Assembly: GCA_023701285.1 (NCBI GenBank)
Contig: JAMPXH010000001.1
Coordinates: 25,516-89,515, forward strand
From: Candidatus Didemnitutus sp.
Lineage (GTDB): Bacteria; Verrucomicrobiota; Verrucomicrobiia; Opitutales; Opitutaceae
Reading direction: 5' to 3'
Length of the DNA: 64,000 nucleotides
Shown piece after piece: positions 1-10,422 of the stretch. A program made the translations under genes and the position numbers. How positions within the stretch are numbered: position 1 is the stretch's first letter; each line of letters starts with the position of its first letter. The notes beneath the pieces were generated by a model. The model was given only the letters and a program-made list of their open reading frames with translations. It was not told where the DNA came from and made no database searches.

Positions 1-243
1 CGTGCCGACCATGAACCAGCCGTAGCCGAGCTGCTGGAACTCGGCCATGCTCATGCCGTAGCAGCGCTCCATCTGGTCGAAGCGGGCGGCGAGCACGTAA
101 TCCATATAGCGGCTGCTGTGGACATGCCGATACATGTCGATGTCGTCGGGCCGCACCTGCAGCTCGGTTTCGAACTTGGAGAAGATCAGCGGCAGATCGC
201 CGGCCGCATCGGGGCCGGCGGCGTTTTCGGGGGCGGCACTCAC
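1..243 (-). CDS. Acyl-CoA thioesterase, hotdog/4HBT family (partial, runs off window start)
   Basis: Minus-strand reading gives VSAAPENAAGPDAAGDLPLIFSKFETELQVRPDDIDMYRHVHSSRYMDYVLAARFDQMERCYGMSMAEFQQLGYGWFMVG, a YbgC/4HBT-like N-terminus; GTG start at 243. Confidence 0.7.
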   Translation of the reverse strand, partial: MSAAPENAAGPDAAGDLPLIFSKFETELQVRPDDIDMYRHVHSSRYMDYVLAARFDQMERCYGMSMAEFQQLGYGWFMVGT

Positions 244-280
244 GCCTGCAGGCTCCCGGACCGGGCGGGGCCGGTCAAAA

Positions 281-306
281 GAAAAGGCGCCTCGCTGGAG
301 GCGCCC
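281..306 (-). terminator. Rho-independent terminator of the DUF3016 gene
   Basis: Perfect stem GGCGCCTC-GCTG-GAGGCGCC (286-305) followed on the minus strand by TTTTCTTTT. Confidence 0.75.
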
Positions 307-330
307 GATGAGCTTGGCGATCCGCGCGGA

Positions 331-864
331 TCACTTCTTCGGCCGCTTGAACTCACGGCGCATCCAGTCGGAGAGCAACGCCTTGTCGTGGCGGAGCGGA
401 TCGCTCTGCGGCAGGGCGGTGTTCATCATGAACCCCAAGTCGCGGAGCTCCCGGCGACCTTCCCGGACGACGCTGCCGTCTGCGGCGAGCAGGCGGAACT
501 CGAGGTCGACGCGCGGGGGATAGAGATCCTTCACGATGCGGATGTCGTCGTATTGCGGACCGCGCCACGGCTCGAAATCGCCCGCCAGATCGATGTCGAC
601 AAAACGGACCTCGAGACGCTGGCCCTCGGGCAGCAATTGGTTGCCCAACCACTCGATATGCTTGCGAAACTCCTCCGAGAGGTGCTCGCGGCCGGAGTCC
701 CGCGCGAGGTATTCGCTGGTGAAATCGGTGAACTTCTCGGGGTCGACGAAGGTGACTTGAATCCGCTCAGGTTCGGCGGGCTTGGCTTCGGTTGGCTGCT
801 GCGCATGGAGCGCAATCCCGCCAACCAAGGCCGCAAAGGCGGTAACGCAGGGGATTGCTTTCAT
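331..864 (-). CDS. DUF3016-like secreted protein
   Basis: ORF 331..933, likely start at MKAIPCVTAFAALVGGIALHAQ (signal peptide); VTFVDPEKFTDF...W(M)RREFKRPKK pattern. Confidence 0.65.
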   Translation of the reverse strand: MKAIPCVTAFAALVGGIALHAQQPTEAKPAEPERIQVTFVDPEKFTDFTSEYLARDSGREHLSEEFRKHIEWLGNQLLPEGQRLEVRFVDIDLAGDFEPWRGPQYDDIRIVKDLYPPRVDLEFRLLAADGSVVREGRRELRDLGFMMNTALPQSDPLRHDKALLSDWMRREFKRPKK

Positions 865-1093
865 GGCTACTAGGATAGCGCATGCCGGGGAAAGTTCCAG
901 CCTCGGGAGCGCGCGACCGGATTTTTGGGGCATCCCGCTGCGCCAGATGCCGATGAGACGCGCCTTTGGCTTGCATCGCCGGCGCGCCTGCGTCTTTTGG
1001 ACCGTTCTCCGGCAACTTTGATACGCGTCGCTGCGTATTGTGGGAACCCGCAGACATCTTGCATACTCCTCCTGACCCGAGGCCTAACACCAT

Positions 1094-1160
1094 CATGCTC
1101 CTTTCCGTCATCATCCTCGCCTTGCTGTCGCTCCTCGTGGCGACCGAGCCAGACAGCTGA
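1094..1160 (+). CDS. Possible 21-aa hydrophobic small protein MLLSVIILALLSLLVATEPDS
   Basis: ATG at 1094, TGA at 1158-1160; promoter-like TTGTGG-N18-CATACT upstream and terminator hairpin at 1193-1220 directly downstream. Confidence 0.35.
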
Positions 1161-1192
1161 CGCGCGCCTGTCCGCGCCCCGCCCTTCCCTTG

Positions 1193-1221
1193 AGGCCGCC
1201 CCGGAATGAGGCGGCTTTTTT
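1193..1221 (+). terminator. Rho-independent terminator
   Basis: AGGCCGCC...GGCGGC followed by TTTTTT. Confidence 0.65.
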
Positions 1222-1324
1222 CGTGTCACAATTCCCTCGGGTGCACGGAAACGGCGGGAAACCCTTGCTTGCACAATCGCCCGCGGGGCCCTTCTTAGCG
1301 GGCCTCCACCACCTCAGAAAGAAA

Positions 1325-2518
1325 GTGTCCCGCCAAGTGTCCTCGTTCTCCGCGTCCCTGCGCCGTATCGGCGCGTCTCTCATCCAGTGGGTCGATTCCG
1401 ACTACACCCTCGAATCCCCGGAATCCATCCGCGCGCAGCCTGACGGCGTCAACCTCGTGCGCTGCCTGCCGTTCGTGATCCTCCACCTCGGCTGCCTCGG
1501 CGTCATCTGGGTCGGCTGGAGCTGGTTCGCCGTGTGGGCCGCCGTGTTCCTCTACGTCGTGCGCATGTTCGCCGTCACGGGCATCTTCCACCGCTATTTC
1601 TCGCACAAGACCTACAGCACGTCGCGCTTCGGGCAATTCCTGCTCGCCGTCTGGACCGGCACGACCGTGCAGCGCGGGCCGCTGTGGTGGGCCTACCATC
1701 ACCGCCACCATCACCAGCACTCCGACCAGGAGGAAGACGCCCACTCGCCGCACGTGCACGGCTTCCTGTGGTCGCACATCGGCTGGATCACCAGCAAACG
1801 CAACTTCCCCACCGACTACTCGAAGGTGAAGGACCTCGCGAAATACCCCGAGCTCGTCTGGCTGAACCGCTTCGACATCGTCGTCCCCGTGCTCTTCGCG
1901 CTCAGCCTGTTCGGCCTCGGCGCGTTCCTCGAATCCGCCGCCCCGCAACTCGGCACCAGCGCCTGGCAGCTCGTCGTCTGGGGCTTCTTCATCAGCACCA
2001 CGGCGCTCTTCCACGGCACCGCCTCGATCAACTCCTTCACTCATCTCTGGGGCAAGCGCCGCTTCCACACCACGGACGATTCCCGCAACAGCTTCATCCT
2101 CGCCATCATCACCCTCGGCGAGGGCTGGCACAACAACCACCACCGCTACCAGTCGTCCACGCGCAACGGTTTCTACTGGTGGGAAATCGATCCGACCTAC
2201 TACGGCCTGAAGTTCCTCTCCTGGACCGGCTTCATCTGGGGCCTCAAGCCCGTCCCGCAATCCATCTACGAGGAAGCCGCGCGCAACGCCCATCAGGACA
2301 CCATTCGCCGCATGTCGCTCTCCTCCGTGCAGGACGAGATCAACACGCTGAAGCGCGTCGTCCCCACCGCCGCCGCCATCGCGATGGCCACGGTCAACTC
2401 GCCCGAGGTCGCCGCGCAGATGCAGAAGAAGGACGGTCCGGCCATCCACAAGCCGGTCAACGAACTCGCGGAACAGCCTCCCGCCACGTCGCCGGACGCG
2501 CCCTCCAAACAAGACTGA
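1325..2518 (+). CDS. Fatty acid / acyl-CoA desaturase (membrane, His-box type)
   Basis: His boxes HRYFSH, HRHHH, HNNHH; ORF 1190..2518; GTG 1325 (VSRQVSSFS) is the likely start because the upstream part overlaps a terminator. Confidence 0.85.
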   Translation: MSRQVSSFSASLRRIGASLIQWVDSDYTLESPESIRAQPDGVNLVRCLPFVILHLGCLGVIWVGWSWFAVWAAVFLYVVRMFAVTGIFHRYFSHKTYSTSRFGQFLLAVWTGTTVQRGPLWWAYHHRHHHQHSDQEEDAHSPHVHGFLWSHIGWITSKRNFPTDYSKVKDLAKYPELVWLNRFDIVVPVLFALSLFGLGAFLESAAPQLGTSAWQLVVWGFFISTTALFHGTASINSFTHLWGKRRFHTTDDSRNSFILAIITLGEGWHNNHHRYQSSTRNGFYWWEIDPTYYGLKFLSWTGFIWGLKPVPQSIYEEAARNAHQDTIRRMSLSSVQDEINTLKRVVPTAAAIAMATVNSPEVAAQMQKKDGPAIHKPVNELAEQPPATSPDAPSKQD

Positions 2519-2544
2519 GCGCTCCGTCGCTTCTCCCTTCCTGC

Positions 2545-2572
2545 AAGGCAGGCCATCACGGCCTGCCTTTTT
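2545..2572 (+). terminator. Rho-independent terminator of desaturase gene
   Basis: Perfect stem AAGGCAGGCC-ATCAC-GGCCTGCCTT with T-tract. Confidence 0.85.
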
Positions 2573-2614
2573 CATTTCATCGCGGCACCCCGCATACGCC
2601 ACGCTGCGCGCCGC

Positions 2615-5600
2615 TCAGCGCGCCACGCCGATCCGGAAGAAAGCCGTCGGCTCGCCCGCATTCAGAATCGCCGTGAAGAACGCGTGGTCGTCATCGCCCG
2701 CCGCCGTGCGGCGCTCGACCTCGGTCCACGATCCCGCGGCCAGCGTGGCGCTGCGCTCGAGCACGTAGGTGTGCCCGGCGCGGGCGCGGTAACCGATCTG
2801 CCAGCCGCCCACCGTAACGAGCGCCGGCTGCACCACGAACCGATCGCGCGCATCGAAAGGATCGCCGCCGGTGAGGAATTCCATGCGGTTGCTGTCCCCA
2901 TCGCCGTCCGCGTCCGCCGCGTCGTCGTTCCCCGTCAGCGGATCGAAACCATGCAGACGCTCCCAATAATCCGCCGCGCCGCCGCCGTCGCTGTCCGCCG
3001 CCCCGGCCCCGCGGTAGATCATATCCAAACTGTCACCGACGATCTCGCTCCACAGCGCCGCGTGCGCCAGCAGACCGTGCGGCGTGGCAAAGTGCACGCG
3101 GCTGCCGCCGAGGTCGCGATACTCAAGCCCGAGCGAGTCGCTGTCCGCCCCGCGCCACGCGAGCCCTTCGCTCCATAACTGCTCCTGCGCCTGCTGCACG
3201 TTCGGGTCGCCCGTCGTCTCGAGCGGCCAGCGGCTCGCGCGGGCCACGAACCACGGGAACGCCCAACCGGCGTCCGCGCGCGAGGAGACGATCACGTTGG
3301 CCAGCCGGTTGTAGTAATCCTGCCGTGACGTGCGCGTGGTGCCGGGCACGTGCGTGGAATCGCTCTCGCCCTGGTGCCAGAGCAGGGCGCGGAAGCCGCC
3401 CGGACCAAACTGCCGCGCGCGTGCCAGCAACCAGTTGTAGAGCCCGTTGTGGTAGGCGCCCGCGAAATCCGTGAAATCGTGCGGCGCCGTCGGCTGCCAT
3501 TCCGCGACGTCCGTGGCGCCCTGCCCTGCGATCGAGATCGCCACCGGCACGCCGAAACGCGCCGCCAGCTGGTCGCCGAACGCCGGGTAATAGCTGCCGC
3601 CGCTGCTCGTGTCGTGCGCGCCGGGCTGCGGATCGTGGCCTTCCTGCCAATGCGCGCCGCTGAACGAGCTGACGAGCCCCGACGCGGGATTCATCGGCCC
3701 TTCCGTGACCGCGAGATCGCTGTTCGCGTAGGCGCTGTTGGTTGAGTTCGACTGCCCGGCTGCGAGAAAAACCTCGCCCACGCCGAAGCGCTCGACCGTC
3801 CATTCCGCGATCACGGCGCCGGCCGCCCGCGCCCGCACCGTGGCGCGATACCAGCCGCCGGCGGGCAGCGTGAATTCCTGGGCGAACTTCAGCGTCGCCG
3901 CGTCGAAAGCCAGCGCCTGCTCGCCGGCGGGCAACGCGCCCGCGAGCGGCGGCGCGTGCAGATCCCCGGCGGAAAACTCGACCGTCACCTGCTCCGCCCC
4001 GGCCGGCGCGCGGCCGGCCACCCGCACCGGACCGTCCGTGCGCGTGGCGCGCTGGAACACCTGCCAATCCTGCGGCGCATCGACCGAGAGCGGATCGAAC
4101 GTGACCATGAACGACCGCACCGAACGCGGCGGCACGTCGAGCAACAGGAACTGGCGCGCCGGCGGCACGCCGTCCGGCCCGCTCGTCATCCGCTCGAAAC
4201 CCGTCAGGCGCAGCACGCGACCTGACTCATGGCGCAACACCACATCACCCGCGGCCGCGCCGGTGACGGCAACCGGAGTCGCCGCCGTCGCTCCGTCGCC
4301 GGTGCGCACCTGCGTGGCGACGGTGGCGTCGATCGAGAGCCGGTAGGTCGCTGTCGCGGTGTTGTCGTGGTTCTGTAGCATCACGACGTAGCGGCCGCGC
4401 GCGAAGCCGCCGGCCGTCATTTCGCGCAGCATGAAAGTCTTGTAGAAAAAGCTGCCGACCGTGCTCGCGTTTTGCACCGCAGTCGTGCCGCTGGCCGTGA
4501 ACGCACCGCCTTCGGGCCCGAGCCAGAAGAGTCCGCCGTGGCGCAGGTAGGCGAGCTGGTGATTGCCGGTCAGGTAGGCGTCGAAGGCGTCGGTGGTGAT
4601 GCTGAAGTTGGAGCCGTTGCGGCGCACTTCGGCGACAGGCGCGACAACGGGCGTCGTGGCCAGCGCGGCGGCGAAATCCGTGGCAACCCGCAGGTCGTCC
4701 ACGTCGAAGCGCCCGAGGTTGGTGCCGTCGGTGTTGAGCACGCGCAGCGCCACGCCGCTGAACGTGTAGGTGCCCATGTCGCCCGTTTTTGCGGCGACCG
4801 CATCGGCCGGCTCTGCTTCCTCAGCGGCATCGATCCACAGCGCGCTGTCGTTCGTGGCGGCGTCGTGGCGCACCACCACGCGATAGGGCGTGCCCGGCAC
4901 GAGGTCGCGTGCGGCGAACACCGCGGTGGCCGCCATGGCGTCGGTCGACACGCCGAGTTGCGCTGTGCCGGACGTCGCGCCGGCGCGCAGCCAGACGTGG
5001 CCGTTGAAGGTCGTGGCATTGGCGATCCCCTGCAGGGCCTGGAACCAACCGCTCGCGCCCGGCGCAGGGGCCGCGCGCACCGTGATCGTGAAGGCGCGAT
5101 ACGACACCGGCCCGAGTTGCCCGGCAGTCGGGGCGCGGTGGTATTGGCGGTCACCGCTGAAGTTCCGGCGATAGACGCCGGCGTTCGTCGCAGGCGTCGT
5201 GTAATCGAATACGAGCGCGTCGTCCGCGACTTGGAGCGACGGCGCGCCGTCGCCCACGCTCCAACGGGCGCTGGAGTTGGAGCGCAGCTCGCCCGTGCCG
5301 TAGGGGAAACGCTCCCAGAGCAACACCGCGGGATCGTAGCGCAGATTCACAGCGGCAAGCGTGCCGGTGCCGAACCCGGCCGGCACCGTCGGCGCGGGCG
5401 CGGCCACGGTGCCGCGCAACACGTCGACCTGCACGTCATCGAGCAGAAAGTCGATGTAGGCATCGCTCGTGGTGGTGTTGAATTCAATCTGGCCGAGATT
5501 CGACGGCGCGGTGCGGTAGCTCAGCGTGTTGTCGAAGGGGCCGACGCCGCGGTAAACGGCATCGAGGAAGAGCGCGACGGAGTTTGCCGCCAGCGTGCGG

Positions 5601-6256
5601 GCGACGCCGTCGGGGCCCGCGTATTCGAGCGTCTCCGAGTCGTGATCGTTGAGGTAGAGCACGACTTGGTGCGCTTCCGCCGGGGTGAACGTGACATTGA
5701 GATCGTTCGCGGAACCGGAGAGATCGAGGCGAAGCGCGCCGTTGGTCGCGAGCGTGAGCAGCATCGGACGGTTGGCGCTGCTCGCCAGGGTCATGCCGAG
5801 CTGACCTGCGCTGAAGCGCAGCGTCTTCGCGTCCGTGCCGTGGTTGGCCGTGGCCGCGAAGGCGAACGCCACCCGCACCGCCGTGGCCATCTCCGCCGCG
5901 TTCGCCGCGAAGTCGTAGCGCAGCACCGTGCCGGTATCAGTGTCGTAATCGAAGAAGCGCACGAATTTCCCCGTGCCCGGCACCGGAGCGGCCGGCATTC
6001 CCGTGTAGGGTCCCACCGCGACGCCACGCGGGCCCGTCGTGCTCGGCGTCACGGGCAGCGGCGTCGTGGCGCCCACCGGCGAGGTCGGGCTCACGCTGCT
6101 CGCCGGCGGCGCCGCGCCGGCCACTCCCGACTCATAATCCATCCACAGCACCGGATCAGCCGCGCCGGCGGTCGCAGCCAGCAGCGCGAGGCTGCCGAGC
6201 AGGGCCCCGACACGGGGCAGAGAAGGGGCGGACCAAGGACGCAACAGCAGGAACAT
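2615..6256 (-). CDS. Large secreted sialate O-acetylesterase/SGNH-like (DUF303) protein with N-terminal beta-sandwich regions and Ca-binding-like C-terminal module
   Basis: Signal peptide; GEVFLAAGQSNSTNS and ALLWHQGESDS motifs; C-terminal DADGDGDSNRMEFLTGGDP...TAFFRIGV. Confidence 0.75.
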   Translation of the reverse strand: MFLLLRPWSAPSLPRVGALLGSLALLAATAGAADPVLWMDYESGVAGAAPPASSVSPTSPVGATTPLPVTPSTTGPRGVAVGPYTGMPAAPVPGTGKFVRFFDYDTDTGTVLRYDFAANAAEMATAVRVAFAFAATANHGTDAKTLRFSAGQLGMTLASSANRPMLLTLATNGALRLDLSGSANDLNVTFTPAEAHQVVLYLNDHDSETLEYAGPDGVARTLAANSVALFLDAVYRGVGPFDNTLSYRTAPSNLGQIEFNTTTSDAYIDFLLDDVQVDVLRGTVAAPAPTVPAGFGTGTLAAVNLRYDPAVLLWERFPYGTGELRSNSSARWSVGDGAPSLQVADDALVFDYTTPATNAGVYRRNFSGDRQYHRAPTAGQLGPVSYRAFTITVRAAPAPGASGWFQALQGIANATTFNGHVWLRAGATSGTAQLGVSTDAMAATAVFAARDLVPGTPYRVVVRHDAATNDSALWIDAAEEAEPADAVAAKTGDMGTYTFSGVALRVLNTDGTNLGRFDVDDLRVATDFAAALATTPVVAPVAEVRRNGSNFSITTDAFDAYLTGNHQLAYLRHGGLFWLGPEGGAFTASGTTAVQNASTVGSFFYKTFMLREMTAGGFARGRYVVMLQNHDNTATATYRLSIDATVATQVRTGDGATAATPVAVTGAAAGDVVLRHESGRVLRLTGFERMTSGPDGVPPARQFLLLDVPPRSVRSFMVTFDPLSVDAPQDWQVFQRATRTDGPVRVAGRAPAGAEQVTVEFSAGDLHAPPLAGALPAGEQALAFDAATLKFAQEFTLPAGGWYRATVRARAAGAVIAEWTVERFGVGEVFLAAGQSNSTNSAYANSDLAVTEGPMNPASGLVSSFSGAHWQEGHDPQPGAHDTSSGGSYYPAFGDQLAARFGVPVAISIAGQGATDVAEWQPTAPHDFTDFAGAYHNGLYNWLLARARQFGPGGFRALLWHQGESDSTHVPGTTRTSRQDYYNRLANVIVSSRADAGWAFPWFVARASRWPLETTGDPNVQQAQEQLWSEGLAWRGADSDSLGLEYRDLGGSRVHFATPHGLLAHAALWSEIVGDSLDMIYRGAGAADSDGGGAADYWERLHGFDPLTGNDDAADADGDGDSNRMEFLTGGDPFDARDRFVVQPALVTVGGWQIGYRARAGHTYVLERSATLAAGSWTEVERRTAAGDDDHAFFTAILNAGEPTAFFRIGVAR

Positions 6257-6382
6257 GGGGACGGCCAGCTGAGCTAATAATAATTAAATTGTCGAGCCGA
6301 AAGCCGTTCGGGCATCGCCGCACGCGCCGGTCTGCGGCCCATTTCGATGAATCCACCGGAGCGGCCGGAGCGTAAGCTGGGC

Positions 6383-7735
6383 ATGGCTCGTCCTTCCCTC
6401 GCGATCATCGGCACTGGCATCTCCGGTCTGGGCTGCGCGCATTTTCTGCACCGCCACTACGAGATCACGCTGTTCGAGCAGGACCGTCACGTCGGCGGGC
6501 ACACGAACACCGTCACCGTGCCCGAAGCCGGCACCGGCCGGCCGTTGCCCATCGACACGGGTTTCATGGTCTTCAACTACGAGACCTACCCGCAACTCAC
6601 GCGCATGTTCGCCCAGCTCGGTGTGCCGGTGAAGAAGACCGACATGTCCTTCAGCGTGCGTCACGAAGACACCGGGCTCGAATTCTGCGGCTCGTCGCTC
6701 AACCACCTCTTCTGCCAGCGCCGAAACCTGCTGCGCCCGTCGTTCTACCGGATGCTGCGCCAGATCGACCGCTTCAACCGCGAAGCCGTCGCCGCGCTGG
6801 AAGACCCGTCCTGGGGCGAGTTGACGCTGGCCGACTACGTCGCGCGCCGCGGCTACGGCGCCGACTTCCTCGATCTCTACGTCGTGCCGATGAGCAGCGC
6901 CGTCTGGTCGACGCCGCCGGACAAGATGCTGCAGTTCCCTGCGCGCACCCTGCTGCGCTTCTTCCATAATCACGGCTTCCTCGGCCTGCACACGCAGCAT
7001 CAGTGGTGGACCGTCGACGGCGGCGCGCAGCAATACGTCACGCGCCTCACCTCGCCCTGGCGCGACCGCATCCGGCGCGAGACGCGCGTGCTCTCCGTCC
7101 GCCGCTCGCCCGACGGCGTCCATGTCACCACGGCCGACCGCCGCACCGAACGCTTCGACAAAGTCATCCTCGCCGCGCACGGCCACGAATCGCTCGCCCT
7201 GCTCGCCGACCCCACGCCCGACGAGGCGCGCCTCCTGCGCGAGTTCCAGTATCAGCCCAACACCGCCACGCTGCACACCGATGCCTCCATCATGCCGCGC
7301 GCGAAACTCGCGTGGTCCGCGTGGAACTACTCCATCGCGCGCGACGCCCGCGGCCGCATCGAGCCGATGACCATTTACTGGATGAACCGCCTCCAAGGTG
7401 TCTCGGATCGAGAAAATTACTTCGTGTCGATCAACCGCCCCGACCGCGTCGATCCGCGGAAAATCCTGCGCACGATCGCCTACGAGCACCCGCTCTTCAC
7501 GCTCGCCGCGATCCGCGTCCAAGCGGAAATCCCGGCACTGAACGCCTCCGGCGCCGGCGCGACCGAGACCTATTTCTGCGGCGCGTGGACCCGCTATGGG
7601 TTCCACGAGGACGGCTTCCTCTCGGCTGTGCAACTCGCGCAACAGCTCCTCGGACGCGATCCGTGGACCGCCGGCGGGCCGGCCGATGAGCCGCGGCCCG
7701 AAAACCAGCCGTCCCTGCCCCAGCCTGCAACTTGA
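6383..7735 (+). CDS. FAD-dependent oxidoreductase (amine-oxidase-like flavoprotein of CFA-type operons)
   Basis: MARPSLAIIGTGISGLGCAHFL Rossmann motif; VGGHTNTV; IDTGFMVFNYETYPQL. Confidence 0.85.
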   Translation: MARPSLAIIGTGISGLGCAHFLHRHYEITLFEQDRHVGGHTNTVTVPEAGTGRPLPIDTGFMVFNYETYPQLTRMFAQLGVPVKKTDMSFSVRHEDTGLEFCGSSLNHLFCQRRNLLRPSFYRMLRQIDRFNREAVAALEDPSWGELTLADYVARRGYGADFLDLYVVPMSSAVWSTPPDKMLQFPARTLLRFFHNHGFLGLHTQHQWWTVDGGAQQYVTRLTSPWRDRIRRETRVLSVRRSPDGVHVTTADRRTERFDKVILAAHGHESLALLADPTPDEARLLREFQYQPNTATLHTDASIMPRAKLAWSAWNYSIARDARGRIEPMTIYWMNRLQGVSDRENYFVSINRPDRVDPRKILRTIAYEHPLFTLAAIRVQAEIPALNASGAGATETYFCGAWTRYGFHEDGFLSAVQLAQQLLGRDPWTAGGPADEPRPENQPSLPQPAT

Positions 7736-7832
7736 GCGGACGGCGGCTTTGCCCGGTCGCGAGTTCCCTTGCGGTCGGAGGAGCGGTGCATTCGCTGCAT
7801 CCCGTTGCCGGTCCGGCCCGTAGTTTAAGCCG

Positions 7833-8687
7833 TTGAACTCCTGCCTCTACGAATGCGATGTGCTCCACCACCGGTTCGCGCCCAAGCCGCACCGGTTCGT
7901 GTATCGCATTTTCCTGTTCGCGCTCGATCTCGACGAACTGGACACGCTGCATCACCGGCTGCGGCTGTTCTCGGTGGGAAAGCGTAATTTCTACAGTTTC
8001 CGCGACCGGGACTTTTTTCCCAGCCACGAACGCCTCCACAACCCCTCGTCCGGTCCCGCTGAAAAACAGGCATCGCCCGGACAGAAACTCAAGGAGCGCG
8101 TGAGCGCCCATCTCGCCGCGCATGGCATCGACCTCACGGGCGGGCGCGTCGTGCTCGTCACGCTGCCACGCGTCGCCGGCTATCTCTTCAACCCGGTCTC
8201 GTTCTACTTCTGCTACGATCGCACCGGCGCGGCCGTCGCCAGCATCGCGGAAGTCACCAACACCTTCCGCGAGGTGAAAGCCTTCACGCTCACGGCGCCG
8301 CAGCGCGCAGGCGGCTCTGGCGCGACCTTCCGGCTCCGCGCGCCCAAGCATTTCTACGTCTCGCCCTTCTCGGACGTCGACGTGCAGTTCGAATTCGTCC
8401 TGCGCACGCCCGGAGGACGCCTCGCCATCCAGATCGACGATTACGCCGGCGACGCGCGCACGCTCACCAGCACGCTGACCGGCCCGCGCCACGAACTCAC
8501 CGACGCCACGCTCGCATGGTTCACGCTCCGCCATCCGCTGCCCACGCTGCGCATCATCACGCTGATCCACTGGCACGCGTTGCAACTGTGGCTGAAACGG
8601 CTTCCTTGGTTCCGCAAGAACGCCCGCTCCGCCGACCAGCGCGACCTTCGCCGCCCGCACGCCTCCCTCGTCCCGCATCAGTCATGA
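7833..8687 (+). CDS. DUF1365 family protein
   Basis: ECDVLHHRFAPKPHRFVYRIFLFALDLDEL; downstream of FAD oxidoreductase; TTG start. Confidence 0.85.
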   Translation: MNSCLYECDVLHHRFAPKPHRFVYRIFLFALDLDELDTLHHRLRLFSVGKRNFYSFRDRDFFPSHERLHNPSSGPAEKQASPGQKLKERVSAHLAAHGIDLTGGRVVLVTLPRVAGYLFNPVSFYFCYDRTGAAVASIAEVTNTFREVKAFTLTAPQRAGGSGATFRLRAPKHFYVSPFSDVDVQFEFVLRTPGGRLAIQIDDYAGDARTLTSTLTGPRHELTDATLAWFTLRHPLPTLRIITLIHWHALQLWLKRLPWFRKNARSADQRDLRRPHASLVPHQS

Positions 8688-9976
8688 GCCTGTCCGCCAA
8701 GACCGCCGCCGCGTCCCCCTCCGCCCCCGCGCGCCGCGCCTCCCTCGCCGAGCGCGCCGTGCTCTCCTCCTTCGCCGCGATGCCGCGCGGCCGCCTCCTG
8801 CTTGAGCTGCCCGACGGCACCACGCGCCAGTTCGGCGAACCGGACGTCGCGCCGCTGACCGTCGCTCCCGGCGTGAGCAACTGCGCCACGCTGCGCGTGC
8901 GGCGCGAGGCGTTCTTCTCGAAATGTCTCCTCAGCGGCGACATCGGTTTCGCCGAGTCGTTCATCGACGGCGACTGGGAGACACCCGACCTCACGTCCGT
9001 CGTCGGCTGGTTCATCCTCAACCTCGAGCACGCGCCCACGCTTTCCGGCTCGCGTCGCGCGCAGGCCCTCGCGCTGAACCTGCTCCGCGCCGCCAACCGC
9101 CTCGGCCATCTCCTGCGTCCGAACTCCCGCCGCCTCGCGCGCCGCAACATCGCCGAGCACTACGACCTGTCGAACGACTTCTTCTCCCTCTGGCTCGACG
9201 ACACGATGATGTATTCCGCGGCCAAGTGGGAGGCCGCGGGCGCCAGCCTGCGCGACGCGCAAATCGCCAAGAACGACGCGCTCTGCCGCAAGCTGCACCT
9301 CTCCCCCGCGGACCACGTGCTCGAAATCGGCACCGGCTGGGGCGGCTGGAGCCTCCACGCCGCGCGCTATTACGGCTGCCGCGTCACCACGCTCACCATT
9401 TCGCAACAGCAGCACGACCTCGCCGTCCGCCGCATCGCCGCGGCCGGGCTGACCGACCGCGTGACCGTGTTGCTGCAGGATTACCGCGACGTCACCGGCC
9501 AGTTCGACAAGATCGTCTCGATCGAAATGCTCGAAGCCGTCGGCCACGCCTATCAGGCCGACTTCGCCCGGGTCGTGTCGCGCGTGTTGAAGCCCGACGG
9601 CCTGCTCGCGCTCCAGTTCATCACCTGCCCCGACTCGCGCTACGCCGAGTTCCGCCGCGGCGTGGATTTCATCCAGAAGCACATCTTCCCGGGCTCGCTG
9701 CTGCTCTCCGCCAACCGGCTCAACGCCCTGCTCGCACAGGCCGGCGGCTTCGTGCTGCACCAGCACGAGGATATGGGCCGCGACTACGCGCGCACGTTGC
9801 GCGTCTGGCGCGACGCCTTCCAGGGCAAGCTCGATCACGTGCGCCAGCTCGGTTTCGGCGACCGCTTCATCCGCAAGTGGCACTACTACCTCTGCTACTG
9901 CGAGGCGGCCTTCGCGATGCGCAACATCTCCGTCGTGCAAACCGTCCACACGCGTCCGAACAATCTCTCCTTCTGA
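8684..9976 (+). CDS. Cyclopropane-fatty-acyl-phospholipid synthase family methyltransferase
   Basis: RNIAEHYDLSNDFFSLWLDDTMMYSAA, LEIGTGWGGWSLHAA; ATGA overlap with DUF1365 stop. Confidence 0.9.
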   Translation: MSLSAKTAAASPSAPARRASLAERAVLSSFAAMPRGRLLLELPDGTTRQFGEPDVAPLTVAPGVSNCATLRVRREAFFSKCLLSGDIGFAESFIDGDWETPDLTSVVGWFILNLEHAPTLSGSRRAQALALNLLRAANRLGHLLRPNSRRLARRNIAEHYDLSNDFFSLWLDDTMMYSAAKWEAAGASLRDAQIAKNDALCRKLHLSPADHVLEIGTGWGGWSLHAARYYGCRVTTLTISQQQHDLAVRRIAAAGLTDRVTVLLQDYRDVTGQFDKIVSIEMLEAVGHAYQADFARVVSRVLKPDGLLALQFITCPDSRYAEFRRGVDFIQKHIFPGSLLLSANRLNALLAQAGGFVLHQHEDMGRDYARTLRVWRDAFQGKLDHVRQLGFGDRFIRKWHYYLCYCEAAFAMRNISVVQTVHTRPNNLSF

Positions 9977-10023
9977 GGCCGATCGACGCATTGCCGCCTC
10001 CTCCCGCCTCCTCCACTCACGCC

Positions 10024-10422
10024 ATGCTCTGGTTCCTCCGCCTCCTCTTCATCGGCATCATCGCCGCCATGCTGGGCGCCACGGTCACCGCGTCGCTGGC
10101 GCAACCGCTCGGCGAATTCGCCCGCGGCCCCGTCATCCGCGACCCGTGGGTCATCGCGACGCTGGCCGATGCCTACTTCGCCTTCCTCACCTTCTACGTG
10201 TGGATGGTCTGGAAGGAGCGTCGCCTCGCCGCCGCTGTCCTGTGGTTCCCGGCGGTGATGCTGCTCGGCAACTTCGCGATGTCCGCCTACATGTTGCGCG
10301 AGCTTTTCGCCGTGCAACCGGGTGAACCGCTCCAGCAGGTCTTCACGCGGCGCAACGAAGGCCGCCTCATCCTGCCCGGCGCGTTGACCACGGTCGCCGT
10401 CGGGGTCTATCTGCTCGCGTGA
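10024..10422 (+). CDS. DUF1475-like membrane protein
   Basis: MLWFLRLLFIGIIAAMLGATVTASLAQPL...DPWVIATLADAYFAFLTFYVWMVWKE. Confidence 0.6.
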   Translation: MLWFLRLLFIGIIAAMLGATVTASLAQPLGEFARGPVIRDPWVIATLADAYFAFLTFYVWMVWKERRLAAAVLWFPAVMLLGNFAMSAYMLRELFAVQPGEPLQQVFTRRNEGRLILPGALTTVAVGVYLLA

